From CAYMZZ01 sp044463125 (GTDB lineage: Bacteria > Bacteroidota > Bacteroidia > Chitinophagales > Chitinophagaceae): DNA of 64,000 bases. The notes under the pieces were generated by a model that worked only from the letters and a program-made list of their open reading frames with translations, was not told where the DNA came from and ran no database searches. Location of the stretch: positions 1-64,000 of the forward strand of contig JBIQMS010000018.1 of assembly GCA_044463125.1 (NCBI GenBank), in the 5' to 3' direction. The position numbers were made by a program, and so were the translations under genes. The stretch's first letter is position 1. Each line of letters opens with the position of its first letter. Positions 17,749 through 26,028 of this stretch are shown one piece after another.

Positions 17749-18297
17749 TTAGCTCTTTCTTAAGATCTCGTGATGTGTGATGGCCGCAAGGCCGTTTTTA
17801 AATCCCAACTCATAGCTTAAAAAGATACCCTCCCCATCACCCGTTTTGTGCTGTGCCTCCTCTTCAATTTTCAAAACAATCTTCATATCATCCAGGGCCA
17901 CATTTTTGTGCATTAATAATTCGTCGACAATATCAATCAACCCCGACCTTCGCCTGCTTTCAATATGAAATTCAAGCTTGCGAACATAGGCCTCATAGTT
18001 TCTCTTCACCATTGTGATGGTTCTGAACAGTTCCCGGCGCAAATTTTCAAGATTCTGCGTTAAATGAGAGATATCCGGATTCACAAGTGCGTCGTCATAC
18101 CCTCTCTCCCTGTAGTTGACTGCCAAAAACTCATAGAGCTTATCAATAAAACTGGTCTTCTCCTTCGACTCTTCAACAGGCTGCTGCCTACCTGGCGGCT
18201 CTTTCTCAACAACTACATCTTCCGGAATATCAAAAGGCTCCCCATCAGGCTTTTCCGCTTCATTATTCTTAGACCTCCAAAAATTAAATAGTCCCAT
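17749..18297 (-). CDS. Hypothetical acidic protein, middle gene of the HNH-DUF4407 cassette
   Basis: A 182-residue soluble protein. The start at 18297 (MGLFNFWRSK) is chosen because it leaves a 13-bp gap after the HNH gene, whereas the longer reading from 18369 would overlap it by 59 bp. The N-terminus is charged and Pro/Glu-rich (residues ~10-50); the rest is helical (ISHLTQNLENLRRELFRTITMVKRNYEAYVRKLEFH). It looks like a coiled-coil or helical-bundle partner. I do not recognise the family. Tight spacing suggests it works with the DUF4407 membrane protein. Confidence 0.6.
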   Translation of the reverse strand: MGLFNFWRSKNNEAEKPDGEPFDIPEDVVVEKEPPGRQQPVEESKEKTSFIDKLYEFLAVNYRERGYDDALVNPDISHLTQNLENLRRELFRTITMVKRNYEAYVRKLEFHIESRRRSGLIDIVDELLMHKNVALDDMKIVLKIEEEAQHKTGDGEGIFLSYELGFKNGLAAITHHEILRKS

Positions 18298-18310
18298 ATC
18301 AAATTGGATT

Positions 18311-18700
18311 TTAAATATTAAAAATTGGGATCTTATACAGATTGTGACTGCGCTTGTGGCAAGATTCACATAATGTCATGAGTAAATAATCCTCATAGTC
18401 CCAAGGTGACTTAAATCTGTTTTCGGCTAGTAAGAAATGATATTGTCGGTGATGAACCTGCAATGAGGAAGTTGCCGAACATAGCTTACATATGTGACCA
18501 TCCCTGGCTAATATGAAAGCCCTTTTCTCCTGCCAGCGCTTATCGAATAATTGAGCTTTATAACTACCATGTACTCTATTGAAGGAGATACCAGGCTTGG
18601 ATTCACCGGCACTACTGCCTTCGACTTTTTCCTGGGAGTATCGGCGATAGATGGAGCTGGAACGATATCGCCCACTTAAATTTCGGGAAGATGGAAGCAT
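18311..18700 (-). CDS. HNH endonuclease
   Basis: A 129-residue HNH nuclease. After a basic, Ser-rich N-terminus (~1-45) comes the HNH core: WQEKRAFILARDGHICKLC with C71 and C74 (first zinc pair), LQVHHRQYHF with the catalytic HH near residues 82-83, then LCESCHKRSHN with the second zinc pair. McrA-like small HNH proteins cut DNA, but a specific target cannot be inferred. It is the first gene of the three-gene minus-strand cassette, just downstream of a 5' region with no clear promoter. Confidence 0.8.
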   Translation of the reverse strand: MLPSSRNLSGRYRSSSIYRRYSQEKVEGSSAGESKPGISFNRVHGSYKAQLFDKRWQEKRAFILARDGHICKLCSATSSLQVHHRQYHFLLAENRFKSPWDYEDYLLMTLCESCHKRSHNLYKIPIFNI

Positions 18701-19212
18701 GGTTTTTATTTTGCATCAATAGGTACGAATGGCGGCAGCGGTTCCAATACCCATGATGAAGCGAACATTTATCGCAGACATTTGGATAGTGGATTTATTT
18801 ACACTCATGTCCTAATCAACATCATTATTAGGAAATGAGTACTACTTTATGATTCAGTAAAATAAAGTAGTAGCTTATAATTTACGAAAAAATGCTGCGT
18901 TTATTGTGGAGTGTTGCTCTTTAAAACAAAAAAAAGAATCTGATATGCGAAACTGTAGCTGAAAATACGGTTTACCGTAAACGCTGTCATTCAGAACATA
19001 CTTACAACAACCATAGAATTATAATCACCCTGTTGACACCAGGAGATTCTTTTTCATCATCCTGCTAATATAAAATTCCACTAAAGTGGTATTGACTTCG
19101 GCAACAAAATGTCGTTACTTCATTTCCTGATCCTTCTTCCCCTTTGAATGGCCGGAAATATTCCCTGACGCCGGCAAGCCCTTGCCATTTTATCACCATT
19201 AAACCTTGTTTT
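18701..19212. other. AT-rich divergent spacer with one hairpin
   Basis: About 510 bp between the HNH gene (minus) and the large orphan gene (plus). It contains an inverted repeat TACTACTTTA (18840-18849) / TAAAGTAGTA (18863-18872) with a 13-nt loop, possibly an operator or terminator. No gene and no consensus promoter are visible. An ATG at 19144 in frame with the orphan gene is possible but the 23 residues it adds look non-coding. Confidence 0.45.
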
Positions 19213-22200
19213 ATGGCAGCTCGCACTGCGATTCCCCAATCCCCAAAGGGAAAACGTAAAATCAATCTGTCTGATCTTCCCCAACGAATGCCGATTGATG
19301 AATTCCGCAAAAAATTATTGAGTAGTAAAGAGGAACCCTGGAAACCCATTAAGCGCACGAAAAGATTGTTGAAGTACAAAGTTGATTTCGGCGTGGAAAA
19401 AGGTAAGGAAGCGTTTGTGAAAGACCGGTTGAAAGGACATGAATCGCTGGACCTAAACAGCAAACTTGCCGGATCGGTCTCCATTGTCCATAGTGGCGAA
19501 GCGACCCGGATCAATTGTGTCGGGAAATCTGTACTGGGTAAAAACTATTCGGTGGTCAAACACAAAGACCAGGGAACACTTTATATTGACCATGGCACCC
19601 GCTCCTACTTACGTATCCCATCAGATCTGGAAGCCAGGAACGCATTTTCGGAAAAATTTGTGGCATCGGTGAAAATAGGAAAACCGGATAAGGAAGGAAA
19701 AGCGAAAGCGATTATCCAGGTAAACAGTCCCTATCATATCCGTTATGAACTCACCCTGGATTCCAATAGTGATTATACCGCTTTCAGAAAAGATATACTT
19801 TGTAATACGATAGGTTGCCCTGAGCTTTTTGCAGGTTCCGGAATTAGTCTTGACTCAATTGTCGCTACCGGTTATCCGGCAATGGGTTCTATGTATATGG
19901 CTGAGGATGGAAGAAACTATGAACTGATTTCCGGATTCACCGTAAAAGGATTGCAGTGGGCTGATTTTGAAGCGAAGGAGTTTTCCATTCCCGCCGGGTA
20001 CACCAGTTTGAAAGTGCAAAGCCGCCGGGCTAAAGAAGCAGAGAAAAAAACTGCCTTTGCTCCTAAAGTAAGATTGTCGGATGTACGGGGTCGGTATGGA
20101 TATAGTGCTGGAAAATACCCGGGTCGCGGTACAGAACACGGTGATCATGGAGCAGCGGATTTTAACCATCACGCGGAAAACGAAAAACGGACATCCGCTG
20201 CCCGCCAATTTGAAGGCGGCGGTTTCAAATTTCCTACCTGCTTTAATGACACTTATGCTTCCCTGATTGCCAATCTTGTGGATCAAAAACTCCTGGACGA
20301 TCTCAAATATATCATCAATGGGGTCACCAAACGACTGGATGATTTTTCGGGTTCAAGTGGCAGCCTCAGCATTAACTGGATGGATCAATTTAAAGCCCAT
20401 TCGGATGCACTTGCCGATAACGATGCCGGAGGTGGACTGTATGTGTTGTTGCATGATGAAACAGCCATGGGGCCGGGTTATACGCAGAAAAAAGGAATGC
20501 TGGATAAACTGGCCATCAAACATCTGGGTAATCTGCTTAGCGACGGCGACAACCTGGCAAACCTGAGTCTGCCGGCTGCTTTGCAAACCAATGTAGATGC
20601 TGTTCTTGGCAACACTGGCATAGCCCCCAGTGACCGGTTTACCAGCCTGACCCTGGAAGATCAGGGCAGCCTCATTGATGCCTATGTTTTTAAAAGGATC
20701 GGAACCATCCCGCTAACCTACCCGAGCAGCACGGGTACACAACGGATATTTTACAACCTTTTGGATGTACGGCTGGATAATATTGAATTTGATATCAACA
20801 TCAATAACAGCGCCGTGGTGGATCTGCTGGAATTTGATGGCAGTGGCGTACATCTCGTTATAAAGTTGCCGGACGCCAGCGGCAAAGCTTTTCTCTCCCG
20901 ATGGCCAGCACCCTTATACTGGGCGGTTGTCGGCGCCAGTGCACTTGCCTGTTTTTTCTTTCCTCCGGCCTGTGCGCTGGCTGCCACGGCGGTAATAGTG
21001 GGTTTGTTTATCGGGCTTGATTTCGCCTTTGTGTCGATGGACCTCTCCAATATTGAACTGGATGCACATATCACCTGGGTTCCTAATGCCAACAATGTAT
21101 TGCAACCTCAGGTGGCACTTACGCTGGATGCGGACATTACCGTGTATTATATAAGTGTTGTACCAACGGGAGTGCACCAGATACTTTCCCTGATCTATTC
21201 GATCGTGCTGAGTGTAACGGATATAGTGATCAACCAGATCGAATCGCAATTGCAGGATAAGCTCAATGATTTTGTACGAAAAGATTTGGAGATTTCCTAT
21301 CCGCCGAAATTTGGGCCTGTGCCCTTGCTCGGCATCAGCAATCTTTCTGAATTTGTTGCATCCGACAGAATGTATGTGGAACAAGGATTAAACGCCGGAA
21401 CCCTGGGTGTTATCAGCCCCTACATTACCCAGGTGGACGCAGAAGTAAAATCGAAAATTCTTCTGCAGCGGGACGATTTCAAATCAATATTCCAGGATCC
21501 TGTGTCGGCCTGGACAGCAGCAGGTAGCAACCTGCTGGGCTGGGTGGCACCCGACCACTCAAGGATAGCCCGTTATTATGCCGGAACGGTGTTGTCGCAA
21601 AATTTCATCAATCATTATATCTATACCCTTTGGAGAACATTCCGGTTTAACTACGATTTTACAACGGAAGAAACGGATAAGTTATTTGAATTATTAAGGA
21701 TGATATTCCCTCAATTCAGAACCATCGAATACCAACCCCGCATCGTAAGAGCACATCTCTGGCCCGCTGTTCCGCCCAGAACCGTATTTACACCCAAACC
21801 GGCATCGGAAAACAAATTCTATTCCACTACCTTCTTTGATGATGTGCGGATCTGTTTTGAAATAACGAATCTAAGAAACAAAAGAGGGCCAGAAAAACTG
21901 GAGATCCTATTCGCAGCTCAAACCTTTACTGAACTTGGTTTTGGCGGCTTCAACAAATCCATCAACAAATTAGATATTCTGAAGACCAGCGACCGGATTT
22001 TTGATATTTATTTTGACCTGTCAAAAATCAAAACAAGTGTGATTCATCCTGAAGTGCATAGTTTTCGTGTACCGGATATGCCGGTCAGAGTGTTGCAGGA
22101 TTATTCGGCCCTGGATCACCCCGAGCTGCCAGACATGCTCAGGCATGCCCTGGCCTTTGCGCTGAAAAACAGAGACGCCACATTCATACCACGTGGTGCA

Positions 22201-22395
22201 GGTGATACCACATATATGCAACGGTATCCCCTGGGCGACGATGCGATTCAACTGGTGTGTCAACTATTGCCATTCCAAGGCAACCTTTACGTGAGCAAGG
22301 GCTTGTCGGGCATAGCCACGGCGGTATACGAAGGGGCATTGGATATAGATCAATTGAACAAAACCACAGCAAGAATCATACAGGTATTTACCTGA
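19213..22395 (+). CDS. Large orphan protein (about 1060 residues), unknown function
   Basis: I do not recognise this protein. The start at 19213 (MAARTAIPQSPKGKRK) is preferred; an in-frame ATG at 19144 would add 23 residues. There is no signal peptide. The first ~40 residues are basic. A hydrophobic helical hairpin lies around residues 580-625 (YWAVVGASALACFFFPPACALAATAVIVGLF). It is flanked by repeating beta strands with DNIEFDININ and SNIELDAHITW, then helices LIYSIVLSVTDIVINQIESQLQDKL. This alternation of amphipathic strands and a long helix resembles lipid-binding TULIP/SMP-type domains, but that is only an impression. The Asp/His-rich stretch GRGTEHGDHGAADFNHHAE near residues 330-350 might bind metal. 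It is monocistronic and sits in the accessory block after tRNA-Glu. Confidence 0.7.
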   Translation: MAARTAIPQSPKGKRKINLSDLPQRMPIDEFRKKLLSSKEEPWKPIKRTKRLLKYKVDFGVEKGKEAFVKDRLKGHESLDLNSKLAGSVSIVHSGEATRINCVGKSVLGKNYSVVKHKDQGTLYIDHGTRSYLRIPSDLEARNAFSEKFVASVKIGKPDKEGKAKAIIQVNSPYHIRYELTLDSNSDYTAFRKDILCNTIGCPELFAGSGISLDSIVATGYPAMGSMYMAEDGRNYELISGFTVKGLQWADFEAKEFSIPAGYTSLKVQSRRAKEAEKKTAFAPKVRLSDVRGRYGYSAGKYPGRGTEHGDHGAADFNHHAENEKRTSAARQFEGGGFKFPTCFNDTYASLIANLVDQKLLDDLKYIINGVTKRLDDFSGSSGSLSINWMDQFKAHSDALADNDAGGGLYVLLHDETAMGPGYTQKKGMLDKLAIKHLGNLLSDGDNLANLSLPAALQTNVDAVLGNTGIAPSDRFTSLTLEDQGSLIDAYVFKRIGTIPLTYPSSTGTQRIFYNLLDVRLDNIEFDININNSAVVDLLEFDGSGVHLVIKLPDASGKAFLSRWPAPLYWAVVGASALACFFFPPACALAATAVIVGLFIGLDFAFVSMDLSNIELDAHITWVPNANNVLQPQVALTLDADITVYYISVVPTGVHQILSLIYSIVLSVTDIVINQIESQLQDKLNDFVRKDLEISYPPKFGPVPLLGISNLSEFVASDRMYVEQGLNAGTLGVISPYITQVDAEVKSKILLQRDDFKSIFQDPVSAWTAAGSNLLGWVAPDHSRIARYYAGTVLSQNFINHYIYTLWRTFRFNYDFTTEETDKLFELLRMIFPQFRTIEYQPRIVRAHLWPAVPPRTVFTPKPASENKFYSTTFFDDVRICFEITNLRNKRGPEKLEILFAAQTFTELGFGGFNKSINKLDILKTSDRIFDIYFDLSKIKTSVIHPEVHSFRVPDMPVRVLQDYSALDHPELPDMLRHALAFALKNRDATFIPRGAGDTTYMQRYPLGDDAIQLVCQLLPFQGNLYVSKGLSGIATAVYEGALDIDQLNKTTARIIQVFT

Positions 22396-22422
22396 TCTGA
22401 AGTAAAATAGCTGTTTCCTTTA

Positions 22423-22524
22423 CCAAACAGATTTCGGTGGCGGCTCTTACGCACGCTACCTGCACGCTCTTAATCGGCGCCATTCTGGAAGATACGGTTG
22501 GGGCTGCTTCAATGAAGATTTAGA
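22423..22524 (+). pseudogene. 3' fragment of a cupin gene, with the palindrome-array tail motif
   Basis: In frame the DNA reads ATCTLLIGAILEDTVGAAS and then a stop at 22522. This closely matches the C-terminus of the cupin encoded at 34649-35005 (ATCTLLIGAIREDRDGAGS). No cupin barrel precedes it, so it is a gene remnant. Directly before it, 22423-22441 (CCAAACAGATTTCGGTGGC) is identical to 19 bp of a long-spacer end in the palindrome array near 36236-36254. Confidence 0.6.
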
Positions 22525-22656
22525 TAAGCAAAAGAAAGTGTTATAATCCGCAGCTCTTCCATGTAAGAAAACCGTTAACGCATTGTAGACCGATTAACAA
22601 TAGTATTCGATTCACGTGCGAAAAAACCTTGAAAGGTGTATTGTCATCAATGCAAT

Positions 22657-23388
22657 CTACAGTTGCCTGCTACCAAATTGCTTTGTTCTGTAATAGGATG
22701 CCACTGTGAACGCAACCATTATGGCAACCGTAATAGGAATCCAACGTGGTATGGGTATGGGGTCGCCGGCGGCATAAGAATGCAGGCCCGATAGATAATA
22801 GTTAACGCCAAAGTAGGTGAAAATAATGGTCCAGATTACCCACATGCCCGCTACATTAAATACCCATTTGCCCCTGAGGCCGGGTACAATCCTGAAATGC
22901 AGAATGGTTGCATAAAAGATAATGGAAATAAAGGCCCAGGTTTCTTTTGGATCCCAGCTCCAGTATCGTCCCCAACTCTCATTGGCCCAAATGCCGCCTA
23001 AAAAGGTTCCAATAGTAAGGGCAAACAAGCCGACCTGTGCGGCCATTTCATTCACCACGGTCAACTCCTGAATCGAGTTCCGCACTTTTGCGCCGGGCTT
23101 TAGGCAAAACAGGACCAAAGAAATGACGAAGATCACTGCTGATAAGCCAAAAAAGCCATAGCTCGATGTAATGATGCCCACATGAACCATTAACCAATAG
23201 GATTTTAATACCGGTTCAAGTGGCGTAATCTGCGGATCAAGCATAGAACCGCCATGCGCAAAACCCATCATAATCACGGCCACAATTGCGCCTGCGGCCG
23301 GAACCAGCGCATTCCGATTCCTGTACAACAACAACCCCGACAAAACACCTATTGATGAAATGAATATGATCGCTTCATAACCATTACT
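22657..23388 (-). pseudogene. CcsA (heme-handling) half of a ResB-CcsA cytochrome c synthase, cut off by an in-frame TGA
   Basis: 243 residues in the same reading frame as the upstream ResB half, separated only by the TGA at 23389-23391. The text after the stop (SNGYEAIIFISSIGVLSGLL) is the normal start of the CcsA domain. The heme-binding WWD-type motif WGRYWSWDPKETWAF and conserved histidines (MVHVGIITSSYG, LHFRIVPGLRG, SGLHSYAAGD) are intact across about six transmembrane helices. If translated independently, the first usable start would be TTG at 23343, which would lose part of the first helix. It may be a broken gene, a sequencing error, or a readthrough product. Confidence 0.8.
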
Positions 23389-25896
23389 TCATGGCGCATG
23401 ACCTGATAAATACCATCGTACGCCCAAGCCCGCAAACTGTGTCAGCAATGCCAATGCCATTATACCGAGCAGCACTTTAATCAACTTGCGGATAGCCAGA
23501 TACAATTTAGCATCGGCAGTCAGCACTTCGGCAAAACCCAATATCACCAACAGTATTCCCAGAAAGCTGTAACCGATCATGAGCCACAAAAAGATGTTGG
23601 CACGATTGTACAGTATCTCCAGCTCCACCTTAAAATCTGATGGAATGATCGCGCTGCCCCATTGTTGTTGAAATGCACTGATGCGCGCCAATGATTCATT
23701 CGCGTGCTTCCAGTCTCCGCTTTGCAAACTATTCTTCACCTCATCAAAATAGAGCGCAATAAAGGCATAAGCTACAGAGTCGAGCAGCGCAGGTTCCTTG
23801 TCGGTACTGTAAATCCAGCTTCGCCAGGTATTGGCATCATCATTCCTGAGCGGTATAATCCTTGTAAAATATCCATAAACAATATTTCCAAATATGTTGT
23901 ACCGTTCGGTTAAGCTTATCAGCTCCTTATCATAATTGGATTGATCTGCTTTTCGTTTGCTGAATGAGGATATATATTGATCCTGCAACCTGAACTGTCC
24001 GGTAGCCGAATCCATCAACTTCATAAAACTGGTATAACCGCTCGCATCCGTACCGGCTTCCCTGGCCAGCCGATCCCCTCCCTTAGTTCCCACATAGATC
24101 ATGGGCTGGGAAAACCAGTATGCCGGATCGAGCTGCATGGACAAAAACCATTGCACGGAAGACAGATTGCGATACCTGTCTTTTTTGGAAATCTTCCTTA
24201 TCAGTTCCAGTGTATGTGTATCGATGGGCTTAATTCGACCCTGAAAATCCTGCACCAGCAGGCGAGCCAACTTTTTGGCATGAGTGGCGCTTATTGTTTT
24301 AGCGCCCAGTTCCCCTGGTTGAGCGTAAGCAGCTACAGCAACCTGCGCATCCACACTATCCTTAGAAATTTGCGAAGGTTGTTGAGCGCCGGCGATCGAT
24401 AAAAACAAGATCACCGGCGTCAGTATCAAAGCCTTTCTATGAACGGCTCTCCATTTCCCATTCAACTTCCGGAAATGCGTACCTGACCAAAAAAGCGTAA
24501 GTAACATGCCCAGAAATAAAAAAAAGTATCCCGCATAGGTAATTCTTGTGCCCCACCAATCTTTATTGACAGATAGGATGGTGCCAGACTCATCCGGGAA
24601 ATAACTTGCCTGAAAGAAGCGATAGCCTTTATAGTCCATCACATTGTTCATGAAGATATGGTTGGGCAAAGCTTTTCCGTTGTCCAATACTGTAACCATG
24701 CTTTCATAAGACGAAGCGTTTCGGGAACCCGGGTAACGCTCCAGTTTAAAATCATCGCATCGGATGGAGAAAGCTGTTTTTATGATCCGCGACCCATAAC
24801 CTATTGTCACGGCAAGCCCGTTGATATAAGCCTTGCCAGCATAAGATGTGATCCCCCTGCCCCCTTCCACCAGCACTGTATCTTTTTCATCGCCCGAACT
24901 GATCTCAAACATCACCCGATCTGAAAGCGTCCTGTCGCCTGCATTCGTTTTATCGCCACTATAATGCACAATTGAGCCGGCAAACGGGGGGTCAGGAACA
25001 ATAAAAGAAGTGGTGTTGATTGTATATAGCGACCTGAAATCGAGAAAACCGGATTCATAAGCTTGCAGTACTCCTGTTTGCCGGCGCAACAAAGCCGTAT
25101 CGGTGACCATTCCCGCCTGCTGCCCCAGCATGGCGGTAACCTGCCCCGACACCGGGGAATTAATGATCATTCGATCCCCTCTCTCAATCAATTGCACCGT
25201 TCCCGGAAGCGGATTATTGAAACTGAAAAAAATATCGCCTATCCATTTTGCTCCGCCGCTTTCTATGTGATGCGTTTCCCTCCCGGTTTGTCCCATTGCG
25301 ACAATCCTTACTAGTTTCTGCCCGAATCCTGTCTTTTGGATGGAATCTTCGGCAAGTGGATAATAGTCGATTGACTTTAGGCGCACTACCTTGTTATGAA
25401 AAGCATAGGATTCCTTAAAAACCCTTTTTAGTGGCCATCGCGCATTCATCCGGTTAAAATAGGACATCACGTAAGGCGCTTCTTCGTATGTTAGGGATCT
25501 TGTATCATCGCTGATATTCACTTTCACGTAAGTGAGGTCGCTAATAATTTCGTTCGAGGTCTCCGCTTCCTTAATAGGCATTTGTCCTTCCAATCCCCAA
25601 TAGCGGGTTATGGCGCCTCCCAGAAAGATCAGGATAAATGCCACGTGAAAAGCCAGGACAGGCCATTTCTCTTTTCGAGTAAGCCGGTACTTTCTGATAT
25701 TGAAAACAAAGATGATGATCAGCCATAACATCAGCCATTCGAACCAGCTTGCGCCATATATCAAAATTTTGGCCGTTGCCGTGTCGTATTCATTCTCTAC
25801 AAAAGTGGCCAGCGCCAGGGATGTGGCGAATAAGCACAACAAGAGGGTCATCGTCTTTGTAGAGAAAAAAAATCTTTCCAGCCTACTCATTTTCAT
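23389..25896 (-). CDS. ResB half of a ResB-CcsA cytochrome c biogenesis fusion
   Basis: 835 residues starting at 25896 (MKMSRLERFFFS); an earlier ATG at 25953 gives an implausible leader. System II cytochrome c synthesis: ResB and CcsA export heme and attach it to CxxCH apocytochromes in the periplasm. There are three transmembrane helices at the N-terminus (MTLLLCLFATSLALATF, LMLWLIIIFVFNI, WPVLAFHVAFILIFLGGAI), a long periplasmic domain, a helix near ~455-475, a second periplasmic domain, and two helices at the C-terminus before RWYLSGHAP. In fused family members HAP is followed by W; here that codon is TGA. The following c-type cytochrome genes depend on this system. Confidence 0.85.
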   Translation of the reverse strand: MKMSRLERFFFSTKTMTLLLCLFATSLALATFVENEYDTATAKILIYGASWFEWLMLWLIIIFVFNIRKYRLTRKEKWPVLAFHVAFILIFLGGAITRYWGLEGQMPIKEAETSNEIISDLTYVKVNISDDTRSLTYEEAPYVMSYFNRMNARWPLKRVFKESYAFHNKVVRLKSIDYYPLAEDSIQKTGFGQKLVRIVAMGQTGRETHHIESGGAKWIGDIFFSFNNPLPGTVQLIERGDRMIINSPVSGQVTAMLGQQAGMVTDTALLRRQTGVLQAYESGFLDFRSLYTINTTSFIVPDPPFAGSIVHYSGDKTNAGDRTLSDRVMFEISSGDEKDTVLVEGGRGITSYAGKAYINGLAVTIGYGSRIIKTAFSIRCDDFKLERYPGSRNASSYESMVTVLDNGKALPNHIFMNNVMDYKGYRFFQASYFPDESGTILSVNKDWWGTRITYAGYFFLFLGMLLTLFWSGTHFRKLNGKWRAVHRKALILTPVILFLSIAGAQQPSQISKDSVDAQVAVAAYAQPGELGAKTISATHAKKLARLLVQDFQGRIKPIDTHTLELIRKISKKDRYRNLSSVQWFLSMQLDPAYWFSQPMIYVGTKGGDRLAREAGTDASGYTSFMKLMDSATGQFRLQDQYISSFSKRKADQSNYDKELISLTERYNIFGNIVYGYFTRIIPLRNDDANTWRSWIYSTDKEPALLDSVAYAFIALYFDEVKNSLQSGDWKHANESLARISAFQQQWGSAIIPSDFKVELEILYNRANIFLWLMIGYSFLGILLVILGFAEVLTADAKLYLAIRKLIKVLLGIMALALLTQFAGLGVRWYLSGHAP

Positions 25897-25971
25897 TTTA
25901 TTTACCTGCGCAATTAGATTTTCCGGCGCTGAACAAAGTCGATAGTCATTCACTCATCTATCCTTATCCTC

Positions 25972-26010
25972 AAAAAAAATCTCCTGAGAGGCCTAAGCCT
26001 CCCAAGAGAT
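25972..26010 (-). terminator. Terminator of the di-heme peroxidase gene
   Basis: On the minus strand ATCTCTTGGGAGGC, TTAG loop, GCCTCTCAGGAGAT forms a 14-bp stem including two G-U pairs, followed by eight T (complement of 25973-25980). It is 19 bp after the stop of the peroxidase gene and separates it from the ResB gene. Confidence 0.75.
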
Positions 26011-26028
26011 AGAGGACCCTTCTGCAAA

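Noticed and set aside
16329..22524. Integrated element with attL/attR at tRNA-Glu
   Set aside because: No integrase gene and no second copy of the tRNA-Glu 3' end were found in the block; only its position supports island origin.
23389..23391. TGA read as Trp or selenocysteine throughout the genome
   Set aside because: Other genes here use TGG for Trp and TGA as a normal stop, and the position is a conserved Trp rather than Cys, so neither general recoding nor selenocysteine fits.
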